A DNA stretch of 25,184 nucleotides from CBCXVS01 sp965178525 (GTDB lineage: Bacteria > Tectomicrobia > Entotheonellia > Entotheonellales > Entotheonellaceae). The stretch is taken from NCBI GenBank assembly GCA_965178525.1, contig CBCXVS010000083.1, positions 1 to 25,184 of the forward strand. The letters run 5' to 3'. A program made the translations under genes and the position numbers. The notes under the pieces were generated by a model. The model was not told the origin of the DNA and ran no database searches. It saw only the letters and a program-made list of their open reading frames with translations. Positions 7,460-16,911 of this stretch are shown here, piece after piece; within the stretch, counting starts at the first letter, position 1; every line of letters begins with the position of its first letter.

Positions 7460-8851
7460 ATGTTCGTGGACTTGCCAGTCGCCGTACGCTTCGTGCTGCT
7501 CATTGGTTTGGGCCTGTGCACCGTGCGGGCGTCGGCACGCAGCCTGCATAACGGTATCTTGCTCCTGCTGATCACGTCCTTAATATTCGCCGAGTATGCC
7601 GTGCTGATCGAGGGAACGTCCGGGCTGCCGAATATGACCTTGGAACGCGCCGTCTGGCCGTTGCTGCTCTTGGTCTTCGTTTGGCAGTGGAAACAGGGAA
7701 AAATCCATCGACACCCGCCCGATGTCATCGAAACCTGCATGGGCATACTGGTGGTGGTGATTATCGGCAACATGTTGGCGCACGGCACGCATCGCAGTGA
7801 TGAATGGGGGGAGGGCAAGCTCCACTTTTTCGCGGTGCTTTCAGGATTTTTTCTCCCTTATATGAGCTATGCCATCATGCGCCGGGCCGTCCTGAGGCCG
7901 GCGCATGCCCATGCCTTTGTGACCGGCGTGTCCGGCATTACTTTGTACCTCGCAGTGACGGGCCTTGGGGAGGCGTGGCAACAACCCTGGCTCGTGTTTC
8001 CCAAATACATTCTGGATCCCGATCTGGGCATTCATGCGGGCTACGTCCGCGGGCCTGTGCTGAACGCCACGTGGAACGGCATAGCCCTGGTGATGGGGTT
8101 GCCGCTCCTGTTCTGGCTGTGCTTCGGCCCACGGCGCCACGGCCGATGGCTGTGGTGTCTCGGCATCGCCGCCGTGGGCGCGGTGCTGCCCTATGTCTTT
8201 CAGCACGCAGTCTGGGCCGCCGCCGCCGCCATCGGCATCGCCATGGTGACGTGGCCCCAGCGCGGTCTCCCCCTGCTCGCCGCCGGCGTACTCATCGTGA
8301 GCGCGGGGAGCTTCATGATGCCCCAGGCGCTCGAACAACAGCTCGAGGAGCGGTTGGCGGAGAAAGAGACCATCGCCTTTCGTTTCCGTCTCTTGGATGT
8401 GAGTTATACGCTGATCGGGGAGAATCTGGGCACAGGGGTCGGGTTCTATCGCTTCGACCAAGAGCTGGTGGAGCGGCGTTATGGCCAGGCCTACTCGTCA
8501 CACAATACGCCTTTGACACTCTTTGCCGAACTCGGGTTGTTAGGCTTTGTACCGTACCTCGCGATCTTTAGTCTGCTGTTGTTTGAATCCGCTCTCACCT
8601 ACTGGCAGCAGCCTGGGTCTCGGGTGCTCATCGGCGGCCTGTGGGCGCTCACGGCCGCGTACCTCATCGGGGCGATTTCGGTAGATGTGCGGGCCGCCTT
8701 TTATCCGAATGTGCTGTTCTTTGCCCTGTGGGGCATGGTGATCGGCATGGTTCGCCGAGGCCCCGTGGTGCCGCCAGTGGCGCGGGCGCCTCGCGGCGGC
8801 CAGCCGCCGTGGTTGCGGGAGAGGGAAAAGCGTCGTGTGGTGCCGATCTAA
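7460..8851 (+). CDS. O-antigen polymerase/ligase-like membrane protein (Wzy_C family)
   Basis: Predicted 463-residue polytopic inner-membrane protein with about 10-12 hydrophobic segments. Near the C-terminus, SHNTPLTLFAELGLLG is the HNxxLxxxAExGxxG signature of the O-antigen ligase/polymerase (Wzy_C) family, which joins lipid-linked repeat units or transfers polymer to an acceptor in the periplasm. A large loop with charged residues (EERLAEKETIAFRFRL) precedes it, as expected. The frame is open upstream to 7244, but that part overlaps the previous gene and the repeat; ATG 7460 is the first start outside both, with no strong Shine-Dalgarno. The stop is followed at once by repeat copy C. Sitting next to Wzx and GT4 genes, it is most likely the polymerase of this locus. 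Confidence 0.82.
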   Translation: MFVDLPVAVRFVLLIGLGLCTVRASARSLHNGILLLLITSLIFAEYAVLIEGTSGLPNMTLERAVWPLLLLVFVWQWKQGKIHRHPPDVIETCMGILVVVIIGNMLAHGTHRSDEWGEGKLHFFAVLSGFFLPYMSYAIMRRAVLRPAHAHAFVTGVSGITLYLAVTGLGEAWQQPWLVFPKYILDPDLGIHAGYVRGPVLNATWNGIALVMGLPLLFWLCFGPRRHGRWLWCLGIAAVGAVLPYVFQHAVWAAAAAIGIAMVTWPQRGLPLLAAGVLIVSAGSFMMPQALEQQLEERLAEKETIAFRFRLLDVSYTLIGENLGTGVGFYRFDQELVERRYGQAYSSHNTPLTLFAELGLLGFVPYLAIFSLLLFESALTYWQQPGSRVLIGGLWALTAAYLIGAISVDVRAAFYPNVLFFALWGMVIGMVRRGPVVPPVARAPRGGQPPWLREREKRRVVPI

Positions 8852-8921
8852 GTGCTCGAACCGAATCAGATTCATATTTTTCCTCTGGAAAAACGCTGCA
8901 GCTGATTGTGTCCAGGGACTT
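8849..8921. repeat. Stop-codon-abutting palindromic repeat, copy C
   Basis: It starts at the TAA of the polymerase gene. It contains a perfect hairpin TTTTTCC-TCT-GGAAAAA (8877-8893) and an outer complementarity AATCAG/CTGATT (8864-8869 with 8902-8907). Bases 8872-8921 align with copy A (5291-5340). It ends in TGTCC followed by AGGGACTT. Confidence 0.7.
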
Positions 8922-8954
8922 CATGCCGCACGCGTCGAGAGCTGAGAGACCGCC

Positions 8955-10154
8955 ATGTCCAAGCCAAAAATCCGCGTGCTACAGCTCGTCAACCGTTTTG
9001 CCATGGGCGGGGCGGAACGGGTTGTTTTGTCGCTCGCCATGCATACCGATCGTGATCGTTTCGAGGTCATTCCCTGTGCTTGGGAAGGTTCCGGTCCACT
9101 CGAAGACGAGTTCAAAGCAGCGGGCATCACTTGCCGCGTGCTTGGGCGGCGGCGGCGCAGCGTCCTGACCGGGCCGCTGTTTGCCGCCGATCTCCGGCGT
9201 ATCGTCGTGGCGCTCACCGACCTCCTCAAGGCGTTTTCGATTGATATTGTCCATTGCCACCTGACGCACGCCACGCTGCTGGGCCTCCTGGCGACACGCC
9301 GCCGGGGCAGTCCGCCGGTCTGTACGACGGTGCAAAACGTGATTTTTTACGATCAACGAGGCCGACTGAGTCCACGCGCCTGACTGATGCGTCGCGCCAT
9401 TCGGGCCGGCTTCTCGCGAGCGGCCCATATCATTGCGGCCTCTGCCGACGTGGCCCGCGCCGTGCAGGCGTACGCGGGTATACCGGGCGCGCGCATCGCG
9501 ACCATCCCCAACACGATTGATCCGGCGCGCGTCCACGGTCGCGGCAACCGCGTGGCGCTGCGGCAGCGGCTGGCGCTCCCTGGGGAGCGGCCGCTGCTGG
9601 TTTCTGTCGGCCGTTTCATGCCCCAAAAGGGCTACCTGCATCTGCTGCACGCCCTCGCCATCCTGGCGCCAGAAGAGCGGCCGCTGACGCTCTTTGTCGG
9701 CGATGGGCCCGACCGTGCCGACTTGGAGACACAGGCCCGCGTCCTGGGGCTGGCGGCTGACACCCGATTTCTGGGCCAGCGCCAGGATGTCCCGGCTATA
9801 CTGGCTGCGGCGGATATCTTTGTGCTCTCGTGACTCTGGGAGAGACTGCCGCTCGCCCTGCTGGAGGCCATGGCCACCGGACTGCCGGCGGTCGTGACGG
9901 ATGTGGGCGGGAATGCCGAGGTCATCGAACACGGTGTGTCGGGACTTTTGGCGCCCGCCGCGGATGGGCCGGCGTTGGCACAGGCGCTGCGCCAGCTCCT
10001 GCGGGACCCGGTACGACAGGCGCAGATGGGCCAAGCGGCCCGTGACCGGTTCGAGCGCCACTTTAGCTTGCGGCGCTATGTGGAAGCGCATGAGGCGTTG
10101 TACGAGACCATGCTGACAGAGCGTGCAAAGGCGCCAGCCTGTACTCGCGGCTGA
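8955..10154 (+). pseudogene. GT4 glycosyltransferase interrupted by two in-frame TGA codons
   Basis: One continuous reading frame of 399 codons with TGA at codon 143 (9381-9383) and codon 293 (9831-9833). Both sides of each stop read as normal GT4 sequence. N-terminal domain: VLQLVNRFAMGGAERVVLSL, DIVHCHLTHATLLGLLA. C-terminal domain: VSVGRFMPQKGYLHLLHAL, FVGDGPDRADLE, then FVLS-stop-LWERLPLALLEAMATG. The second stop falls just before the donor-binding E-x7-E segment, so the truncated product would be inactive. CGA (Arg) to TGA is a simple one-step origin for either stop. Both are followed by CT (TGA-CTG, TGA-CTC), a leaky context, so some readthrough cannot be excluded. The gene follows repeat copy C and overlaps the flippase start by 32 bp if that starts at 10123. 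Confidence 0.88.
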
Positions 10155-11483
10155 CGAGAGGCCAGGACGCTTGGGGCTCAGGCAAAAAAGTTTCGGCACC
10201 TTCATCAGCAAGGGCGCCGTCTTTATCATACAGTTTCCGATTGGCATTCTGATTGCCCGGTTCTTAGGCCCGGACGGCAAAGGTCTACTGTACCTCCTGT
10301 TCACCGCGGTGGCGCTGTGCGCCCTGATGGGGCATCTTGGCCTGGGAACGGCCGCCATCTATTTGATTGGCCGGGAGCCCACGCGTCTCCCCGCTGTGGT
10401 GGGGAATCTCCTCGCGGTTACCGCGGTGGTCAGTGGGCTCGTGGTCAGTGCCGGATGGCTGTTTTTGCAGGTTGGGCGTCCGGATCTGTACGCGCAACTG
10501 CCGCCCTGGATGTGGGCTCTGGCGGGCGGCCTCATCCCCATCCATATGCTGCGGAGCTTGCTGCGGCAGGTCTTGTCAGCGGTGCTGCGGATTAAGGAGA
10601 TCAACCTCTTGGAGGTGGGGGCCGTTGCGATCCATCTGCTCCTGTGCGTGCTGTTCGTGGTCATCTGGCATCGGGGCATTGCCGGCACTTTTTGGCCCAA
10701 GTGAGTGCGGATGTCCTGATCACGGTGGGGCTCTTTGGCGTGCTCCTGCGCCACGGCGGCCGGCCGGCGTGGCCGGATCTGGCGCTACTCGGCACGTCGC
10801 TGCGCTTTGGCTTGAAGTCGTATCTCTACAACCTGATCCGGCGCCTCAATCTGCGCTTGGACGCGTTCTTGGTGACGTATTTTGCGCTCGGCGGCATTCA
10901 CGCGGCCGGCGTCTACAGCGCCGCGGCCAGCATGGCGGAATTGATGATTTTTATTCCGGAGTCGATCCGCCTAAGTTTATTTCCCATGGTGGCGGCGAGC
11001 CGGACGCATGATGACGCCACGCGCTTGACGCTGGCGGCCTGCCGCTACACCCTGTTGCTCACGACGCTGTGCGCCGTGGGCTTGGCGGCGCTGGGGCCGG
11101 TGGCGCTCACCTATGTCTATGGGGAGCGCTTCACGGGCGCGGTCGTCCCCTTGCTGCTCTTGCTGCCTGGCGTCGGGATGTTATCCCTCGGGCATATTCT
11201 GTACGGCGATCTCAACGGCCGAGGCAAGCCGGAGACCACGGCCGTCAGTGCGCTACTGGCGCTCGGGGTCACAATTGTGCTGGACGTCGTGTTGATTCCC
11301 CGCTATGGCATCGTCGGCGCGGCCATCGCCTCAACCTGCGCGTATACGGTGGAATTCTGCGTTACGGGCGCCTTTTTTATCTACCACAGCGGCGCGCGCT
11401 GGCGCGATATGATGACGATACGCCGATCGGACTTGGAGCAGTATGCCCGTCTTTTTCAGAAGCAAATTCCCTACCGCTCGTAG
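10123..11483 (+). pseudogene. Wzx-like MOP flippase with one-base frameshift
   Basis: With one added T this is a 453-residue polytopic membrane protein of the polysaccharide flippase (MOP) superfamily. The N-terminus SFGTFISKGAVFIIQFPIGI and ARFLGPDGKGLLYLL is diagnostic; later segments LRFGLKSYLYNLIRRLNLRL and YSAAASMAELM also fit. It should flip the undecaprenyl-PP-linked repeat across the inner membrane. Reading stops at TGA 10702-10704, after GIAGTFWPK. Adding a T to the five-T run at 10689-10693 joins GIAGT to FLAQVSADVLITVG in the downstream frame. GTG 10123 is the most upstream start, overlapping the GT4 gene; TTG 10171 is an alternative closer to the conserved N-terminus. Loss of this step should abolish the pathway unless the lesion is a sequencing error or is bypassed by slippage. 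Confidence 0.85.
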
Positions 11484-11496
11484 GTCCGGACGGGCG

Positions 11497-12651
11497 ATGC
11501 GCGTGCTACTGCTGACGCAAGACCTGGACCTGTGTGGGGCGCAACGGCAACTGGTGGAGCTGGCTCTCGGCTTGGATCGCCAGCGCTATGCGGTGCGCGT
11601 CGGGACGCTGGAGCCCGGCGGGCCATTTGCCGATGACCTCAGCGCCGCCGGCATCCCGACCGTGCGCTTTGCGCGCTCGTGGCGCTGGGATGTCTCGCCC
11701 ATCTTGCGCCTCGCGGCCTACTTGCGGCGCGAGCGTATTGATGTGGTGCATGCCTTTCATTTCCTCCCCAATTTTTTTAGCCGCTTTGCCGGCCGACTGG
11801 CGGGCACGCCGGCGATTGTGTCTTCTGTAAGAGGCACGGGGATCGCGGGGTGGCATCGCTATGGGCTCGATGTCGCCACCTGTGGCCTGTGCCATCGGCT
11901 GATTGCCAACTCCGGGGCCGGACGCGACCATTACGTGGGGCGCGGCGGAGCAGCAGAGAAGATCGTGGTCATCAAGAATGGCATGGGCCAGCGTCGCTTT
12001 GCCCGTGCCCATCATGCCCAGCCGTGGCGCCGTCAATGGAACCTGTCGCGCTTTCAGCGCATCATTGGCATGGTGGCCGCGATGGAGGCGCGCAAGGATC
12101 ACCCGCTGGTGTTGCGGGCCATGCCGGCGACCATCCGTTGTCAACCCCGAACGGGCCTGCTCCTGGTCGGCGATGGGTCGCGGCGGCCGGCATTGGAGGA
12201 CTTCGTCCGCGCTGCGGGATTGCAAGAGCAGGTGGTCTTTACCGGCCAGGTACGCGAGCCGGAACAGATATACCCGCTGTGCGATGTCTATGTGCAAGCG
12301 TCCTACCGTGAGGAGGGCATCTCCAACAGCATTTTGGAAGCGATGTCCTGTGCGCTGCCCGTGGTGGCAACGGATGTTGGCGGCAATCGCGAAGTGGTGG
12401 CGGACGGCGTCACAGGGTATGTGGTGCCGGCGGCGGCGCCGCTGGCGTTGGCCGAGGCGTTACTGGCGCTTCTGCACAATCCACAGCTAGCTCAGCAGAT
12501 GGGTCAAGCGGGCCTGGCCCGGGTTCGCACCGCTTTTAGCCTGGAGGCAATGATCGAGGCGACCCAACACCTCTACGATGCGCTGCTCGACGCCCATGTC
12601 GCGGCCCAGAAAGGCGGCGCACTCGGGATCTCGCGAGAGGCGCCGAGATGA
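11497..12651 (+). CDS. GT4-family glycosyltransferase
   Basis: Predicted 384-residue cytoplasmic or membrane-associated retaining glycosyltransferase. The N-terminal Rossmann begins VLLLTQDLDLCGAQRQLVEL (GT4 group with the GGA/CGA-Q loop) and HAFHFLPNFFSRFAGR. The C-terminal domain has IGMVAAMEARKDHPLVLRA, LLLVGDGSRRPALE, and the donor-binding E-x7-E region EEGISNSILEAMSCALPVVA with TDVGGNREVV after it. Starting at ATG 11497 leaves 13 bases after the flippase stop and puts the first strand at residue 2; the longer ATG 11443 would overlap the flippase by 41 bp. The next gene's ATG overlaps its TGA (12648-12651). Sugar specificity unknown. Confidence 0.9.
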   Translation: MRVLLLTQDLDLCGAQRQLVELALGLDRQRYAVRVGTLEPGGPFADDLSAAGIPTVRFARSWRWDVSPILRLAAYLRRERIDVVHAFHFLPNFFSRFAGRLAGTPAIVSSVRGTGIAGWHRYGLDVATCGLCHRLIANSGAGRDHYVGRGGAAEKIVVIKNGMGQRRFARAHHAQPWRRQWNLSRFQRIIGMVAAMEARKDHPLVLRAMPATIRCQPRTGLLLVGDGSRRPALEDFVRAAGLQEQVVFTGQVREPEQIYPLCDVYVQASYREEGISNSILEAMSCALPVVATDVGGNREVVADGVTGYVVPAAAPLALAEALLALLHNPQLAQQMGQAGLARVRTAFSLEAMIEATQHLYDALLDAHVAAQKGGALGISREAPR

Positions 12652-13835
12652 AACCCCAGGTGCTAGTGGTCGGCCATTTTCCTCCGGCTGCGGGAGGGAT
12701 TACCTCGCTGTTGCAGACCATCTTCAGCTCGACCCTGACGCAACACTACGACCTGCTGCCGTTCAATATCGGCCGGCCGGCCAAAGCCAACGTCATGAAT
12801 AATTTCGGCTACCGGGCGATCTGGAATTCCGGCCTGGGACGCGCCTGGCTGGCGATTCGGCTGACCTTGTGGCGCATGGCCATCTTTCCCTTCACGCTAT
12901 GGTGGCAGCGGCCGGCGGTGGTGCACATACACACCGCGCAGTTCCTTGTATTTTGGGAAACCGCCTATTATATCCTGGTGACACGACTGCGGCGGCGTCC
13001 TTGTGCGGTGCAGTTCCATTATTCTTTTCGCCTGTTTTATGACGTGAGCGGCCCATGGCTCCGGGCCGCGATGTTGTGGATCATTCGCCGGACATCGGTG
13101 TTTGTGGTCATTTGCAAAGACGATCAGGCGCTCCTGACACCGCACACCCAGGACGGCCCGCTCTGTGTCTACTTACCGAACTTTATTCCGGTTGAGGCCT
13201 TTCAGCGCACGGTACATTGGGCCCGAGGGCGCCTCGTCAAGGGCGATGAGGTGGGGGTGCTCTTTTTGGGCGTCAGCGAATCCATACGGAAAGGGTTGCT
13301 CGATCTGGTCGAGGCGATCCGGCTCTTACAGCCGGCACGGCCGAAGTTGCGGTTTCTGCTGGTAGCGGTGCCACCGGAAGCGCTGGAGCAGCGCTTGCCC
13401 ACCGATCTCCTGGCGGGTTGTGAGGCGCAGGGCTGGGTCACTGGGGCGGCCAAGGCGCGGCTCTTTGCCGAAGCCGACATCTTTGTGCTGCCATCGTATG
13501 GGGAAGGGATGCCTATCGGCATATTGGAAGCCATGGCCGCCTCGCTCCCCGTCATCGCGACGCGGGTCGGCGGCATCCCTGACGTGATCACGGAGGGGCA
13601 GGAAGGCTACCTGCTCGATCCCGGGAACGTCGAGGATCTGGCGCGCCTCATATCGCAGTTGGCTGACCATGCGGAGACACGCGCCCACATGGGCGCAAAG
13701 GGATTGCACACGGCGCGCCGTCAGTATGATGTAGCCGTTGGGATGCAGCAGTTGCAGCAGCTCTATGAGCAGATGCTGGTACGCCCGCCTTTGCGAAAGG
13801 ATGAACCGCGCTTAGCCTGGCGCCTACGGGGTTGA
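12648..13835 (+). CDS. GT4-family glycosyltransferase
   Basis: Predicted 395-residue GT4 glycosyltransferase. It starts VLVVGHFPPAAGGITSLLQ, the common HxPPxxGG loop, followed by VVHIHTAQFLVFWETAYYIL. The C-terminal domain has FLGVSESIRKGLLDLVEAI, ADIFVLPSYGEGMPIGILEA with the E-x7-E pair, and ATRVGGIPDVI. Translation is coupled to the previous gene through an ATGA overlap. Its final 12 bases overlap the end of the convergent beta-helix gene, so it is the last gene of this + strand run. Intact, with no anomalies seen; donor and acceptor unknown. Confidence 0.91.
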   Translation: MKPQVLVVGHFPPAAGGITSLLQTIFSSTLTQHYDLLPFNIGRPAKANVMNNFGYRAIWNSGLGRAWLAIRLTLWRMAIFPFTLWWQRPAVVHIHTAQFLVFWETAYYILVTRLRRRPCAVQFHYSFRLFYDVSGPWLRAAMLWIIRRTSVFVVICKDDQALLTPHTQDGPLCVYLPNFIPVEAFQRTVHWARGRLVKGDEVGVLFLGVSESIRKGLLDLVEAIRLLQPARPKLRFLLVAVPPEALEQRLPTDLLAGCEAQGWVTGAAKARLFAEADIFVLPSYGEGMPIGILEAMAASLPVIATRVGGIPDVITEGQEGYLLDPGNVEDLARLISQLADHAETRAHMGAKGLHTARRQYDVAVGMQQLQQLYEQMLVRPPLRKDEPRLAWRLRG

Positions 13836-15329
13836 TCCGTCTGCCGGTTCGGGCGCGGCAAAGGCTCCCAGCGCCTTACCCGCTGCGCCCGCGTGGATAA
13901 GGGGGCTCTGCGGCTGCAGACGGAAGTCTGCTAGCGGATTGATAAAGCGCGGATCGACCGACAACGAATGGGTATCGCCGCTCAACGCGCGCCATTGCGC
14001 CAAGTCGTACGTCGCCCTCGCCTTGGTGTAGGCTCCCGGTTTGGCATTCCACACGGCAATATGGCTGGTGTTGGGGGAATAGTAATCGTTGTATGCAAAG
14101 CGGTTGCCTCCCGCTCTGACGCTGGCGGCGGACATATAGATCTGGCTCGATGCGTTCCGATTGTACAAGATGTTATGCGTGAACACCCCGTTTTGGCTGT
14201 AACCGATGACGAGACCGGCTTTGCCGCAATTACAGCCGACGTTATGGCACCACTGATTGCCCACGCCGACGGTCGTCTGGCGGCTGCCACTGCGCATACA
14301 GGCTTCCCCGATGTTGTAGATGATATTGCGGGAAAAGACGTTGTCATCGCAGCCGGATTCCGCGTAAATGCCATAGGAGCGCGTGGCAAATGACCAGGGT
14401 ATGCCATGGTCGAGATGGTGAATCACGTTCTGTCGAAACGTATTGTGATCCGCATTGACATCCAGACGGATGCCCTCGGCCTCGTGCGTGGTGTCGACGT
14501 AGGGTTCCCTGAGCATGTGCGAGATGACGTTCTTCTCGACGATGTTGCGCCGGCTATTATAGCCGAAGCCCTCCGCTCCCACATAAATCGAGCGGGCGAC
14601 AAACCAGTTTTGGTTCACCGAACTTTTGGAGCTTTTGAGATGGGTGCTGACATTGCCGCTCAGCAGGGTGTCCGAGGTGCCGTTTAGGAAGATGTCACAG
14701 CCGTAATTGGCGTCAAACGTGTTGCCAGCAATCGTGTTCACGGTGCCGCCGGTATACTGGTGATCTCGCCCAACGGCTTGAAAGTAAATGGTGCGGCTGA
14801 ATTGTAAATGGTGCTTGCCGGTATTGCCATTATTGGCAAACGTATTGTTGACGATGTCGATACCCTGGATCGGGGTGGCCGTTTTGTTTCCCGTCGCGTT
14901 GAGCACCCGAATCGTGGCGCGCGTTGCCGTGCCGTCAAAGGTCAAACCAGCAATCCGAATGTAGCTTCTGCTATGGATCTCAATGGCCCCGGTCAAGCTT
15001 GCCGGATCGCTTCCACTGCCGCGCCAAATGACGTGATCTCCGGGGTGCGCTTGCACGGTGATGGGACGTCCCCTCGCGCCACTATGCCAGGACGTCACGC
15101 TTTCGACGTACGTGCCCGCCTGCACCACGACCGTATCCCCGGCGCTCGTGGCACAGTGCACGGCCGCTTGGATCGTCAGGGTCGGTGTCTGCCGGGATCG
15201 CGCCTGTATACAGGTATGGGCGTCATGGCCCATCTTGCCGACGTAGTAGGTGGCTGCAAACGACGACACGGGCCAAAACCATATGATGCAGCTCCCGATC
15301 CCTAGTACTGCGTACCGCAAATTGTTCAT
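13824..15329 (-). CDS. Secreted right-handed parallel beta-helix protein
   Basis: Predicted 501 residues. The N-terminal signal peptide (MNNLRYAVLGIGSCIIWF..., ending SSFA) is followed by ATYYVGK. The body is a pectate-lyase-like beta-helix with repeated N-rich turns such as IDIVNNTFANNG, NTIAGNTFDANYGCDIFLNG, NIVEKNVISHML and NTFRQNVIHHLDHGI. The start of the helix domain (TIQAAVHCATSAGDTVVVQAGTY) and the end (DPRFINPLADFRLQPQSPLIHAG) are the usual caps of this class. These proteins often bind, cleave or epimerise acidic polysaccharides; catalytic residues cannot be assigned here. It is one of few minus-strand genes. The 165-bp divergent region upstream (15330-15494) must carry its promoter; a GGTTTG/CAAACC inverted repeat lies at 15349-15372. 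Cysteines near the middle (WCHNVGCNCGKAG) are unusual and may form disulfides. Confidence 0.88.
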   Translation of the reverse strand: MNNLRYAVLGIGSCIIWFWPVSSFAATYYVGKMGHDAHTCIQARSRQTPTLTIQAAVHCATSAGDTVVVQAGTYVESVTSWHSGARGRPITVQAHPGDHVIWRGSGSDPASLTGAIEIHSRSYIRIAGLTFDGTATRATIRVLNATGNKTATPIQGIDIVNNTFANNGNTGKHHLQFSRTIYFQAVGRDHQYTGGTVNTIAGNTFDANYGCDIFLNGTSDTLLSGNVSTHLKSSKSSVNQNWFVARSIYVGAEGFGYNSRRNIVEKNVISHMLREPYVDTTHEAEGIRLDVNADHNTFRQNVIHHLDHGIPWSFATRSYGIYAESGCDDNVFSRNIIYNIGEACMRSGSRQTTVGVGNQWCHNVGCNCGKAGLVIGYSQNGVFTHNILYNRNASSQIYMSAASVRAGGNRFAYNDYYSPNTSHIAVWNAKPGAYTKARATYDLAQWRALSGDTHSLSVDPRFINPLADFRLQPQSPLIHAGAAGKALGAFAAPEPADGSTP

Positions 15330-15494
15330 CAGTTGATCGCTCTGATGTGGTTTGGTTTACGGCGTTCAAACCGGTGATAGACTTCTGCCAGCGTGTACGA
15401 GCACGCGATGCATAACGTCCTTCCACGAGACAACCATACCACGCGCTTGCCCGATGCACGACCCGGTAGAAGCATACGCGACGCTCCTGATCAC

Positions 15495-16863
15495 ATGAAA
15501 ACTCAGAAACTAGCAAATATCTTTCTATTTTCTGCTTTAAGTATCACCGTAGTCGTTGCTGTGTCAAGTGGTTATTACAATTTCATCGTGTATCAAACGC
15601 CTCTCACAACTGTAAGACTTCTACATAGCTTTATATTAGTTTCTATGGTTATAATATCAATTTCTACTTTGTATTTCATAATTAAATTTAATTATAGGAA
15701 AAAACAATTTATATTGCATATGTTCTACAATATCATTATTATTGAATTTATATTTCAGATTATGACTATAACTGCATCATTGCCTGGTATTTCTACATCT
15801 ACCCATGTTCCTTTTGGTAGAATATATTGGAACAAGTAAGCTTTTAGCCATTCCATGATGAACAGATACGGATGGCACTATCCTGAATTTACATTGAAAG
15901 CGGAATCGAAAAAGATTGCCTTGATTGGTGACAGCTTTGTTGAAGCTATACAAGTATCTCCGCATCATAACATTGGCATTGTTTTGAAAGAGATTTTTCA
16001 TAAAGCTCCAAATGATGATTATTCTACTGATGTCATGTCATTAGGATTATCCGGTATTGGTCCGGCACAATATTTTGAGTTGCTTAAATATGCATCAGAA
16101 TATCTTGATATCAATGAGCTATAATTTTTGTCTATCTGGGAAATGATTTCAAAAACGCATCTTATAAAATTCATCATGAGAGTTTCAATCAATATATCTA
16201 TTATAAAATTGATCAAAATCATACGTTACGTCTACATCCACAAAGCATACAGGTTCAAGAATCTTTTGTACGCTTCTTAGAACTCAATCATATGTCAATA
16301 CTTTATACGTTGGGCGAGACGCTATTGAGTCATGTTATGCTACAGCAGGTCATAAAAATATTGCACAATATACTCAATCTCTACTTATTGGAGCGCGAAA
16401 ATTACCTAACCGAGCACCGGCTCCAAACCTTGAAGATGACTTAAAATCCATAGGTTTAGATGAGTTGGTATTTGAAAAAGATCTATCGTCTGAAGCGTTA
16501 GAGGCGATTTCGATAACGACTGCTATTCTTAAAAAGTCTCAACAATACGCGGATTCACATGGTATTAAGCTAAAGCTCATCACGATTCCGGCATTTCCAA
16601 GCATATTTTATGAAAATTACGCTCAAACAGGCGATTGGAGCTTAGAGATCGGACAGTTAGATTTTCTTCTTCCCGAAAAAATACTCGTTAATTTTGCAGA
16701 AAAACATAAAATTCCTATACTTCCAATGGGAAAATATATGCATGAATCCGGGCTTATACCTGAACAGATCATGAAGCTTTATTTGTTGAAAGGTGTGGGA
16801 CATTTTTCTATCCAGGGACATCAGTATTTTGCTCGTTCTATCTACTCTCATTTCTACAATTGA
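15495..16863 (+). pseudogene. Membrane-anchored SGNH-hydrolase-like gene with an in-frame stop and two frameshifts
   Basis: An AT-rich gene recoverable as about 457 codons. The first part (ATG 15495) has three to four hydrophobic segments (IFLFSALSITVVVAVSSGYY; LLHSFILVSMVIISISTLYF). After RIYWNK, a TAA at 15837-15839 breaks a frame that continues AFSHSMMNRYGWHYPEF into the SGNH block I ALIGDSFVEA. A one-base loss near 16121 (TAA at 16122) is followed by a good continuation IFVYLGNDFKNASYK in the next frame. A second one-base loss lies somewhere in 16207-16441, after which LIGARKLPNRAPAPNLEDDL leads to the C-terminal block GVGHFSIQGHQYFARSIY. Members usually add or remove acyl groups on polysaccharides. 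The last segment can be read from GTG/ATG 16465. Composition differs strongly from the GC-rich genes on both sides, suggesting transfer. Confidence 0.75.
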
Positions 16864-16911
16864 TGCAACGTGTCCGTACGCTACCGTACCTTCTCGTGAT
16901 GGGGGTCCAAC

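Noticed and set aside
9381..9833. Selenocysteine at the two in-frame TGA codons
   Set aside because: GT4 enzymes have no Cys or Sec requirement at these positions, and I see no convincing SECIS-like hairpin right after either codon.
8979..10358. 459-codon open frame on the minus strand opposite the GT4 gene
   Set aside because: Arg/Gln/His-rich, low-complexity translation typical of the antisense of GC-rich coding sequence; the + strand has clear GT4 motifs throughout.
13824..13835. Convergent 12-bp gene overlap as a regulatory feature
   Set aside because: Short tail-to-tail overlaps are common, and both reading frames have ordinary ends.
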